Shown here: in pieces, positions 10,110 to 19,047 of the stretch
Numbering within the stretch: position 1 is the first letter of the stretch
Layout of the letters: each line of letters begins with the position of its first letter
NCBI GenBank assembly: GCA_964035545.1
Contig: OZ037772.1
Location: 3,540,038-3,575,037 of the forward strand
DNA from: Bugula neritina
Taxonomy: Eukaryota; Bryozoa; Gymnolaemata; Cheilostomatida; Bugulidae
Reading direction: 5' to 3'
Length of the DNA stretch: 35,000 nucleotides
Translations under genes and position numbers: made by a program
The notes under the pieces: model-generated
Database searches by the model: none
What the model saw: only the letters and a program-made list of their open reading frames with translations
What the model was told of the DNA's origin: nothing

Positions 10110-10296
10110 ACCCACTGGTTTCCAGGGACCTCAGGGATTCCTCGGAGCTCCCGGTATTGATGGTAAAAGAGGAGATGTCGGATAACTTGGTATTGCTGGA
10201 CCACCCGGGCTACTGGGTGCTGATGGCAAAGAAGGAATTACTGGTTCTTCTGGTGCTATGGGTGCTATGGGACCACCTGGACCTGATGGTGCTAAG
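10110..10296 (+). pseudogene. Gly-X-Y exon with TAA stop
   Basis: Reads TGFQGPQGFLGAPGIDGKRG and on to GDVG, then TAA, then GIAGPPGLLGADGKEGITGS and further triplets, ending aag|gtaaac. Copy B has gga cca gct ggt where this copy has gga taa ctt ggt. The acceptor region (gtaag, then acccact) is one base shorter than in copy B (gtag, then gaccaact), which also upsets phase. Confidence 0.8.
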
Positions 10297-10377
10297 GTAA
10301 ACACTTGCACTGTTAACAGGTTATTGTTATTCATCTTGTTAGTTTAGTGGTAATAAACCAATAGTCTGTATTTCTAG

Positions 10378-10459
10378 GGTGAACAAGGGAGAGATGGGGA
10401 AATGGGTAGTCCCGGTAGACCTGGACCTCCTGGACCACCTGGTGAAGCCCCAGTATTTG
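10378..10459 (+). CDS. Last Gly-X-Y exon, intact
   Basis: Acceptor tttctag, donor ttg|gttagt. Reads GEQGRDGEMGSPGRPGPPGP, PGEAPVF, so the triple helix ends here and the sequence passes to the telopeptide. No lesion is seen. Confidence 0.85.
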
Positions 10460-10602
10460 GTTAGTTATTAGCAAAACCAAGTTATTGTCCATTACTTGTA
10501 TCTTTTTCATTTTCTTTCAACTGTTTATTGGTAATATTTTGGGAATTTCATCCATAGCCTGTGATTGAAGCTTTTATTTTATTCTACCATGGGTTATGTT
10601 AG

Positions 10603-10693
10603 GTGCGCCCCCTATGATGATGAGTGCAATGATGTCCAACAGTAAAGTTGTACAAGCAGATGATGTAGGCGCCAACAATGAGCTCTATAATAT
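10603..10693 (+). CDS. C-telopeptide exon
   Basis: After acceptor tatgttag it encodes GAPPMMMSAMMSN, then QADDVGANNELYN, a short non-helical linker as expected between helix and C-propeptide. Donor at|gtacct (10694) fits the phase of the next exon; the stronger-looking a|gtgagt at 10702 does not. In copy B the second site is atgagt. Confidence 0.6.
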
Positions 10694-11039
10694 GTACCTC
10701 AGTGAGTAATGGCCATGATGTGCTTTGATGTTGCCTGCTTTGTAGTGGAAAGGCCTTTTTGAATGCTGTTTTGGAACTCAAATGACAGACTCGTTTCAAA
10801 TTGTTTATGTTTTTGCAGACAAACAATTTTATAATTAACTGCTAGAAACTATTGTAATAAAAATATAGACAGCTGTTGTAATGTATTTCTCCTCCTAGCA
10901 TTGATGATTGACATTCTTTCTTGATGAGTCACCTATTTAGTTCGCTTCTTCAGTCAAATGTTGCTACATTCTGACATATTATATAATGCTGATTTTCTTG
11001 CTGTTAGCTTACATCACTACTTTCACCTTATTTCTCTAG

Positions 11040-11136
11040 AAATGTAAGTAAGGGACGGGTCCAAAGACAGCCCTGTTATAGAGACTGTAGAGAACTCTTC
11101 ACTGAAAACCAAGAGTTTAAGAGTGGAACTTATTGG
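11040..11136 (+). CDS. COLFI C-propeptide exon 1
   Basis: Acceptor tttctctag, donor tgg|gtgaga. Reads NVSKGRVQRQPCYRDCRELF and on to SGTYW. The PCYRDC pair and the TYW that leads into VD match the start of fibrillar collagen C-propeptides, which control chain choice and trimer assembly before being cleaved. In copy B homology stops a few codons into this exon. Confidence 0.8.
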
Positions 11137-11440
11137 GTGAGAGAAGATGCTGATATGTTTCTATTTTCTCTGCTCAGAGGAAATCTGTATCCAAGTCTGA
11201 TGACTGAAATTCTGTGAACATGTTTTATATTCTACAATTACTACTCCTGAGGTGTCAATATCATGTCATGTGAAGTTTCCACAGATATTTAATGTTTAAG
11301 AATAAGAGTTTTCCCATGAGTTGCCTGTATTATATAATTCTGTATATTTAACAGCTGAACAGGTTTTAGAAGTTTTATGTGATGTTTGTATTGTGTTAGT
11401 GTGAAATGGAGAAGTTGTATTCTCTATTGTTTGTTGTCAG

Positions 11441-11610
11441 GTGGATACAGATGGTGGCTCCATAGCTAATGCTATCCAGGCTTACTGTCGCAAGGAAATG
11501 AAGAGCACTTGTATCAATGTCAAGACCTCTGAGTTCGCCACCAAATCGTACGTCACCCAGCAGCTAGATAATCAGCCATTTGTTGCTTTAAACACATGGG
11601 AACAGCACTC
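11441..11610 (+). CDS. COLFI C-propeptide exon 2
   Basis: Acceptor tttgttgtcag, donor ctc|gtaagt. Reads VDTDGGSIANAIQAYCRKEM, then KSTC, corresponding to the family pattern W-(I/V)-D-P-(N)-x-G-C..D-A-I..C..E...C. The family Cys after WxD-x-x-x-G is Ser here. An almost identical exon at 26921-27083 has 7 bp missing near its end. Confidence 0.88.
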
Positions 11611-11772
11611 GTAAGTGTTTATCTTGTATCAACCATGACTTTCTCAGTATTATTTTAGAATATCAAAAAGTTTTTTTGTTGAGAATTGTTGCTATAGTAA
11701 CATATTGGTTCCCTGTATGGATGTTGATAAGTGTTGCAATAGTAACATGTTGGTTTCCTGTATGGATTGTAG

Positions 11773-11853
11773 TTTGAGTATCTGGCAGAGTTTTCCCAAC
11801 TCAACTTTCTTCAAATTCACTCTGAGAGAGCAAACCCAGACTGACAGGCAATA
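11773..11853 (+). CDS. Probable COLFI exon 3
   Basis: After acceptor ggattgtag the frame set by the previous exon reads LSIWQSFPNSTFFKFTLREQ, TQTDRQ. This resembles the LTFLRLLS..A.QNITYHC region of the family, otherwise missing here. The only phase-compatible donor is ata|gtcact, which is weak, and the junction would make a stop codon. It may be a decayed exon. Confidence 0.45.
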
Positions 11854-12008
11854 GTCACTGCCAACAGTTTATCAAATAGTCACTAGCTGCTAGTCACCAG
11901 ATACTAGTCCTCTACTATGTTGCTAGTCACTTGATAATCTGAACAATCACTGGCTTCTTCTTAAGCTGAGCAAGTTGTTGGTATGATTATTCCATTTGCT
12001 GATTGTAG

Positions 12009-12144
12009 ATGTATAAACTCAGTGGCAGTAGAAGACGCATATGGTAGGAAGAATAAGTCAGTCATTTTATATACAGCTGGTGATAAAGAATACACAGCAA
12101 CAGATAGCAGGTTCCAATATTCTGTGCTGCAGGATGATTGCAAG
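12009..12144 (+). CDS. COLFI exon 4
   Basis: Acceptor gattgtag, donor aag|gtatgt. Reads CINSVAVEDAYG, then KSVILYTAGDKE, then SRFQYSVLQDDCK. This aligns with the family run C-x-N-S-V-A...LL.G....I....SRFTYSV..DGC. Intact, phase 1 (base a) to phase 0. Confidence 0.85.
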
Positions 12145-12381
12145 GTATGTAAATCTGACCTATATACTGCAAATCTGACCTATAAAGTGTAAATCTAATT
12201 TATATGGTGCAATTTTGATCTGCACTTGAACATGATTGCGATAGTTGCATCTTTTTTCTGTTAATATGCAATATAGCTTGCCTTTGAGTCTTTTTAATAA
12301 TTACTTATGACTTCAACCCAAAAGCCACTTTGAGTGCTGTACGAGTTTAGAGTTTTGAGTTTGCCTTCTGCCATTTTGTAG

Positions 12382-12530
12382 TATGCCAAATACTATCAGA
12401 AGCTCAGACAGAGATTGACACCAAGACCCCCACCCACTTGCCTATTATTGACATTGCTCCTGGTGACATCGGGACCACCCACAAAGAGTTTCGGGTTCAG
12501 CTAGGGAGGGTGTTATGCCCCTCCCTGTGA
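12382..12530 (+). pseudogene. Terminal COLFI exon, frameshifted
   Basis: Acceptor attttgtag. In the phase set by the previous exon it reads YAKYYQKLRQ, then drifts to a stop at 12502. In another frame it gives THLPIIDIAPGDIG, THKEF, ending VLCPSL and stop at 12528, which is the family C-terminus (LPI-D-AP-D-G...EF...VC). A 1-bp deletion between about 12400 and 12420 explains both. Confidence 0.8.
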
Positions 12531-12708
12531 CTTTATATATTTAGAAACTGTTGTTAATTTAGTAATTCTGTTGGTGCATTTAACAGACGCTAGTTAGACA
12601 TTCTAGCATAGCAATACATAAATAATGTAAATTTCATAACAAAATCACTCAGCCATACGCAACTATCTGATGCGCATAGCTTGCACTACGTGAAACAATA
12701 TTGTAGTC

Positions 12709-12714
12709 AATAAA
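12709..12714 (+). terminator. Polyadenylation signal aataaa (collagen copy A)
   Basis: An aataaa lies about 180 bp after the C-propeptide stop, a normal 3' UTR distance. Confidence 0.5.
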
Positions 12715-12828
12715 ATGAATATATAAGTTTATTATTATATCCGAAATTGTATCAGTACCAAATATAAATACTCTACTTTTCAAAATATTGAGTCCTTTTG
12801 ATTAATTTTTTAATCGTAGAAACTAAAC

Positions 12829-12839
12829 ATATATATATA

Positions 12840-12874
<35 letters not shown>

Positions 12875-12900
12875 GCCCAGCTGCATATATATATGCAGCC
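12829..12900. repeat. (TA)n run with GCAGCCC flank
   Basis: About 40 bp of alternating TA, followed by tgcagcccagctgcat and two more atgcagccc copies. The word cagcccagctg recurs as its reverse complement at 14386. Confidence 0.85.
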
Positions 12901-13185
12901 CTTATGCAGCCCAGAGAGAAACTCAGTCATCATGAACTTCAATGTAAATAATTTTAATATAAAATAATACATATTATGATATAATATAATATTATATTAC
13001 TCTTTCGGGATAATTATTCTATTTATACTAACACCTGTTTATTTGAAGTACTTTAATAAGTTTTGCTGTAAATTTATTTCTCAAACCAGCATGTCAGTTA
13101 AATATAAAAGTACAATCACACATACAACATGTAGACATGTAGTGATATACATTATAAAGCATATTATATTGGTGAATTGCTATAC
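12901..13185. other. AT-rich spacer, no gene seen
   Basis: AT-rich sequence between two simple-repeat tracts. The word catgtcagttaaatataa near 13090 resembles catgtcagtcaaataatata at 14343, so a short direct repeat may flank the 17-bp array. Confidence 0.4.
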
Positions 13186-14327
13186 TGTATATTATGTTAT
13201 ACATTATATTATGTTATACAGTATATTATGTTATACAGTATTTTATGTTATACAGTATATTATGTTATACAGTATATTATGTTATACAGTATATTATGTT
13301 ATACAGTATTTTATGTTATACAGTATACTATGTTATACAGTATACTATGTTATACAGTATACTATGTTATACAGTATACTATGTTATACAGTATACTATG
13401 TTATATACAGTATATTATGTCATACAGTATATTATGTTATACAGTATATTATGTTATACAGTATACTATGTTATACAGTATATGCTATGTTATACAGTAT
13501 ATGCTATGTTATGCAGTATATTATGTTATACAGTATATTATGTTATACAGTATATTATGTTATACATTATATTATGTTATACAGTATACTATGTTATACA
13601 GTATATGCTATGTTATACAGTATATTATGTTATACAGTATATTATGTTAGACAGTATACTATGTTAGACAGTATACTATGTTATACAGTATGCTATGTTA
13701 TGCAGTATATTATGTTATACAGTATATTATGTTATACAGTATATTATGTTATACAGTATATTATGTTATACAGTATACTATGTTAGACAGTATACTATGT
13801 TATACAGTATGCTATGTTATGCAGTATATTATGTTATACAGTATATTATGTTATACAGTATATTATGTTATACAGTATATTATGTTATACAGTATACTAT
13901 GTTATACAGTATATTATGTTATACAGTATACTATGTTATACAGTATATTATGTCATACAGTATATTATGTTATACAGTATACTATGTTATACAGTATATT
14001 ATGTTATACAGTATACTATAGTATGCAGTATATTATGTTATACAGTATATTATGTTATACAGTATATTATGTTATACAGTATACTATGTTATACAGTATA
14101 TTATGTTATACAGTATACTATGTTATACAGTATATTATGTCATACAGTATATTATGTTATACAGTATACTATGTTATACAGTATATTATGTTATACAGTA
14201 TACTATGTTATACAGTATATGCTATGTTATACAGTATATGCTATGTTATACAGTATATTATGTTATACAGTATATTATGTTATACAGTATACTATGTTTT
14301 ACAGTATATTTTGTCATACAGTATACA
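13186..14327. repeat. 17-bp minisatellite, about 67 copies
   Basis: Unit tatattatgttatacag, with variants tatactatgttatacag, tatatgctatgttatacag and tatgctatgttatgcag. The unit contains the short palindrome tatac-a-gtata. It lacks taa, tag and tga in phase, so all three plus-strand frames stay open for hundreds of codons; the Tyr/Val/Cys-rich proteins they predict are artefacts of the repeat. Confidence 0.97.
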
Positions 14328-15004
14328 ATCATTCACCAGTACCATGTCAGTCAAATAATATAATATAAAGTATATTATGTAGCAACAGCTGGGCTGTGGT
14401 GAAACTCTACCAGTCTAAATTCTTACATGCAGACATGCATATTTAATTAATTCAAACATTTTAAAAATGAACTTAAAACTCAAGAATTTAAAATATGAAA
14501 CAAAATAATGTGTCCTATAAAAATAGCACAGCTTCTTAGAAGCAAGTATTTTACACTTGAACACGCAGAATTTGTACAGCTTATAATGATGACATTGTTG
14601 AATTGATACACACCTCTGATTGGATGAGTTTTACATAATAAAACAATTGTTCATCACTTTTATTATTAGTCTAAGGTTGACAATAATTTACACTGTTATA
14701 GTTATTGGTTGTAAACTGATTAATTCATCATTAAGTACTTGTTTGCTGCTGCCTGGTTTATCACTGCTCATCATGATTTTAATAACAAGGAAATTATCTT
14801 CTCCTGTTGTCTCCAGGTGCTACTGTATTTGACAGGTTTCCCTGTTAATAAAGTAATTTTATACTGTTACTGATCACATCCACAAATACTTGTGTAGGGA
14901 AACAATTGACCTTTTTCTACAACAGGAAAAGAATTGGTAAGACACGTACTAATAATATTACATACTTTATTTCATCAATTCACATATCCTTAATCTAATT
15001 GATT
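14328..15004. other. Intergenic DNA, no gene seen
   Basis: No convincing exon or repeat boundary. It includes the cagctgggctg word that mirrors 12873. Confidence 0.4.
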
Positions 15005-15557
15005 AAAAGTTATTTGCATGTAGGCTGTTTTATAAATTGTTCCTATAAAACTAATTTGAGTGTACCTATACAATACTAGGTTTATATGACTGTAGTATAT
15101 TGCTGAGTGCACATAGACAGTGTCAATAATCGTTACTGTAGACTTTGCTTTTGATGAGTTGGTTGGAAGAATTTACAGTCCAGTTCTTCGTGATGGAAAA
15201 TTTTTATTTGCAGATCAACTCTAGTAGAAAAACTGTTATCTAAAGTTTGTTACTTAAAGTACTATACAAATATTATTAGCAGCTTGACATTTGTTATCAT
15301 TAAGGGGTGTTTAACATAAATATAATACTTGAGATAAACATTCTCATGTGATATAATGTAACCTGAAGTTATATCATATGACTTGACTATTTCTACTAGA
15401 GTTAGGGTGGGTCACCTGACAGCCCACACATATCCATACACTACATTACATACTGTAGGAACACAGGGCTAATCTAATAAGTAAAGAATAGTTGACCCAG
15501 CAGTTAGATACTTTGTTATAGAGACTCTAACTTTCTAATATAGTAGTATATAGAAAT
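15005..15557 (+). repeat. 0.55 kb direct duplication, copy 1
   Basis: Matches 16172-16735 over nearly its whole length, sharing blocks such as actgttatctaaagtttgtt, taaggggtgttta and ctactagagttagggtgggt, with scattered substitutions and a small gap. No long open frame is conserved between the copies, so they look non-coding. They sit 1.17 kb apart upstream of the TRIM-like gene. Confidence 0.88.
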
Positions 15558-15562
15558 AAAAG

Positions 15563-15895
15563 CAAGAGTGTCCAACCTTTTCAGAGCGAGGGCCACTGCA
15601 TGAAAGCAATTAATACTTCATGTCGAAGGCCATATTGGACATGTTAGCTTTGCTCTGAGGGCCACAGCATCAGTATTTTTAAATTTACTTTATTCCAAAT
15701 TCCTATAAATCACTACACAATAAAGTCCCAATAGTTACTGCAGGCAGTATGTTTTATAGCATGTGTATAAATAGAAAATTAAAAAGATAATCCATGTATA
15801 CATGTGAAAAACAACTTCAGGTTTTTGCCTTTGAGGGCCACATAAATGTAGGCTGGAGGCCACATCCGGCCTGGGCCGCCTGTTGAAAAGCCCTG
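15563..15895. mobile_element. hAT-like MITE
   Basis: Begins caagagtgtccaacctttt and ends ttgaaaagccctg. Internal gagggccac and ggaggccacatccggcctgg are typical of animal hAT non-autonomous elements. Flanking 8-mers match only weakly, so the ends are approximate. It abuts the end of duplication copy 1. Confidence 0.55.
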
Positions 15896-16171
15896 CTTTA
15901 AACAGTTGGTATATTAGTATGCCAGTGACCTAAAATGTAATGGTCACTCTAGTGTTACTTTACATTTAACACAATACAAATATTGTATATAATAATCTAC
16001 TATACTCCATTAGTATAGTATAGTAATTGTAACCACCTGCAGGATGGTCACATGACCACTGCTACTTCTCAGACAGTTTACTAAATGACAGAATAAGAAG
16101 AATGATGGCTGATCAGATGTATAATAACATAGTTTATCAGTTCACTTGAAGTCTTAAATTATTTTTGTTGA
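15896..16171. other. Spacer between duplicated segments
   Basis: Unique AT-rich sequence; no gene seen. Confidence 0.4.
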
Positions 16172-16735
16172 AAGTTAGTTGCTTGCATTTTAAAACTTGT
16201 TATTAAAACTATTATAACTATACAATACAAGGTTTATATGACTGTGGTATATTGCTGAGTACACATTAAATCATAGGCAGTGTCAAAAATAGTTACTGTA
16301 GACTTTGCTCTTGGTGAGTTTGTTGAAAAAATTTACAGTCCAGTTCTTCATGATGGAAAATTTTTATCTACAGATCAACTCTAACTGAAAAACTGTTATC
16401 TAAAGTTTGTTACTTCAAGTACTATACAAATATTATTAGTAACTTGACATTTCTTATCATTAAGGGGTGTTTAATATAAATATAATACTTGAGATAAACA
16501 TTCTCATGTGATATAATGTAGCCTGAAGTTATATCACATGACTTGGCTATTTCTACTAGAGTTAGGGTGGGTCACCCCACAGCCCACACATACAACTACA
16601 ATATACATCCCATGCTGTAGGAACACTGGCACAGCTGAGGCTAGGCTGACTAATAGGTATGGAATAGTTGACCCAGCAGTTATATACTTTGTTATAGAAA
16701 CTCTAACTTTCTAGTATTAGAATATAAATATTACT
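16172..16735 (+). repeat. 0.55 kb direct duplication, copy 2
   Basis: Second copy of 15005-15557. It carries a small insertion near 16266 (ttaaatca) relative to copy 1 and ends in the same ctctaactttctagtat-type sequence. Confidence 0.88.
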
Positions 16736-17269
16736 CTAAAGATTTGGTATATCAGAAAGAGAGTCACTCAACACCAATTAACTTGGTTGTCTCAATCAGA
16801 GCTGCTCTCTGTGTAGTTCAGTTTGTTTTAAAGGTTCTCTGAAGCTTCCCCAGTCTTTATGAGCTCTCTTTAGATATATACAATAGTTTTAATACAATAC
16901 AAAGACAATTATTGTTAACACATGTCAAGTAATAGAACAGGAATAAGGCCTCTCTGGTAGTTATTTGAATATCTACTTAAGAAGTATAACTAAATATACA
17001 ATAATAACTACATATCTAGAAACATGCAGAATATTATACTTGAAGAAATCTCTTGTAACAAAGTATTGTCACATAACTGGAAGATAGAGAAACTATATTT
17101 CTCAATTCAGAACACAATCTGCAATCATCATTCAGTGCTGAAATTAAGCAAAAGCGATGACAGTTGTTATATGAATATAATAATATCATGATGTAAATAA
17201 TGATAATGATATTATATTCATATACCAAATGTCATTGCAGTTCCCTAAGCCAAGCGTAACTGGTTATTG
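16736..17269. other. Upstream region of the TRIM-like gene, no gene seen
   Basis: AT-rich. A short inverted repeat, atgaatataataatatcatg and atgatattatattcatat, lies at about 17170-17224 just upstream of the presumed promoter. Confidence 0.4.
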
Positions 17270-17380
17270 TATGTCACGTGACTCAACAAATACACGCCCC
17301 TTCCGTTGTAACATTATAACGTCATTGAACACAGTCATTCACACGTTGACTGAAGAGGACTACACATTGATAACTCGGAG
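17270..17380 (+). promoter_or_regulatory. Presumed promoter and non-coding first exon
   Basis: A locally GC-richer patch holds the palindrome gtcacgtgac (17273-17282, a bHLH-ZIP/E-box site), a ccccttccg ETS-like word and cgtcattg (CRE-like). It ends in ctcggag|gttagt, a usable donor. The first coding exon of the TRIM-like gene begins at an acceptor (18842) 23 bp before its ATG, so an upstream non-coding exon is required; this is the best candidate by position. Inference only. Confidence 0.4.
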
Positions 17381-18842
17381 GTTAGTAAAACATTTATAGA
17401 CTTAGTTTATCAATAGTCGGCAATCAGTATAAGTGTTACATTTACTACATTGCTATAACTATTAGAATTAGATTCAGTGTTGCAATCAGTTTTAATACCA
17501 CGCTCGCTACCATCATCATTAAATTTATTTAAAATGATTATCTTAACAAGTTGAAGTTATACTTATAGTAGGTTTATTAATATTATTATTTATAACCAGT
17601 GAGTCACTTATCTTTACTTTGTGAATTTATGATTGTAACACTGAATTGCATTATCATCATTATAATTATAATAATAATTATAATTATAATTGCAAGTTTT
17701 TAAATTAATGTTACACTTACTCGATTTGAATATCAGAATATCTTACCACTGGCACTAGTCAGTTATTAATGACAGTGCATAGTGATCACTGCATGTGAGA
17801 CATTGTCATACCCTGCACATTCCAATGCACTGCCCTTCTGTATTGATTGTGAATAGCAAATTTAGTTGGCTTATATTCTTTTACTCAGCTTTGATTATAC
17901 AACTAACATGTACTGCACTGCTCTAATTTATGTAACAACACTAGTTGCTGCTATCTTTACCTCTAAATTTATATCATTTAAAAAACTAACATATTTACAT
18001 GATAGGTATTAAAATTAAAGTTACATAATTGGAATTGACTATTCTATAGATTACTGAGAATATAAGGTTAGCCGCATTTATATGATGTTGTAGACATAAA
18101 ATATGAGGTTAGTGTTAATAAATCATTTGCTAGGTAAGAGTGTAAAATAAATAATTGGCTAGAGGTGAGTGTAGAAGCTGCCAACTCATGAAACAACTAC
18201 ACCTGACCTAACAGAAGCACAAACATGTTAAATTAGTTTGTTTCACACCACCATAGTTTCTATTAGATGATTAGAATAGCAAACTAGCAATTGATGGCAT
18301 GTTTCCTGACAGATGGAAGGGTGACTCTAAGTAACATATTAAATCATGCATCACCAACACTGCAGAAATGTTAAAATGAGTTTTGTCATGTCGATTATCA
18401 AGGAAACAAAGAATTTCCAACACCCAGCACAAAATATTTCATAGAACTATGTTTTCTCACACTGCTATGTTCCCCCTGTTAAGTTTCTCACTCATGCTAT
18501 ACACTCCTTGCTATGTAATAGTTCAAAGTACACCCTGGGAAGGAACAAAGTCTATCCTATGCTCAGGTGTAGACTCTGTCCCAGTAGTGTGTCAAAATAC
18601 TCAGTTAGAAACACATTATTATTGGGAGTTCATGAAATATCCAGCTTATATAAGCAGCTGAGTCAAATTCTGCTGTTTGTTCATAAAAGTAATACATAAC
18701 TCACTGGTATTCATGTTTCACTTCTCCTCTACATTTTGATGGTCTGGTTATGACTTAGAACTTAATAGGCCAGTCTTTGGTTGGGAAACCTTCACAGATG
18801 TAGTGTAAAATATTATGCTAAGAGTATGTGTATCTTTTACAG
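17381..18842. other. Presumed first intron of the TRIM-like gene
   Basis: AT-rich, with taattataattataataat runs near 17665-17695. A 92-codon open frame at 18383-18661 shows no recognisable domain and is probably chance. Confidence 0.35.
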
Positions 18843-18865
18843 GATTTCCTTATCATATAACCAAG

Positions 18866-19047
18866 ATGGCAGAATCCAGAGTCGTGAAAAAGAGACTAAA
18901 CAATTCGTATCGCTGTGGGTACTGCTCGCAGTACTTCAACAAACTTGAAGATCCCAGAACTCTGCCCTGTCTCCATGTGTACTGCATGAGATGTTTGAAG
19001 ACTGACATCGGTGGTAGGAAGGATCATATTAGATGTGCTTATTGTAG
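18866..19047 (+). CDS. TRIM-like gene exon 1: RING finger
   Basis: Begins MAESRVVKKRLNNSYRCGYC. All eight zinc ligands of the RING are in this exon. It ends two bases into an Arg codon at gtag|gtgagt. Confidence 0.9.

Larger units (their letters stand above)
4565..12714 (+). pseudogene. Fibrillar collagen locus, copy A (decayed)
   Basis: A fibrillar collagen would form a secreted, trimeric extracellular-matrix fibre. Exons read in order: Cys-rich module 4565-4704; a possible 57-bp exon 5909-5965; second Cys-rich module 6311-6454; Gly-X-Y exons 6797-6960, 7885-8058, 8610-8678, 9238-9367, 9456-9594, 9861-9970, 10110-10296 and 10378-10459; telopeptide 10603-10693; and COLFI exons 11040-11136, 11441-11610, probably 11773-11853, 12009-12144 and 12382-12530. 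A polyadenylation signal lies at 12709. The frame is broken by TGA in the 6797 exon, TAA in the 10110 exon, 1-bp indels in the 6797, 7885, 9861 and last exons, and loss of the GT donor after 8678. At least ten Gly codons have become Arg, Cys, Glu, Ala or Asp codons. No signal-peptide exon was found. I infer a pseudogene; the 10378-12144 part is nearly clean. Confidence 0.8.

Noticed and set aside
10131-10334. Minus-strand Pro/Ser/Gly-rich frame (also at 9128-9343)
   Set aside because: Antisense shadows of Gly-X-Y exons.
13043-14368. Long overlapping open frames (up to 247 codons) rich in Tyr, Val, Cys and Ile
   Set aside because: They are all read from the 17-bp tandem repeat and exist in three frames at once, so they are compositional.
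15005-16735. A full LTR retrotransposon with the 0.55 kb repeats as LTRs
   Set aside because: No TG...CA ends, primer-binding site, polypurine tract or coding region was seen between them.
18383-18661. 92-codon plus-strand frame
   Set aside because: Lies in the presumed first intron of the TRIM-like gene and shows no domain or repeat.
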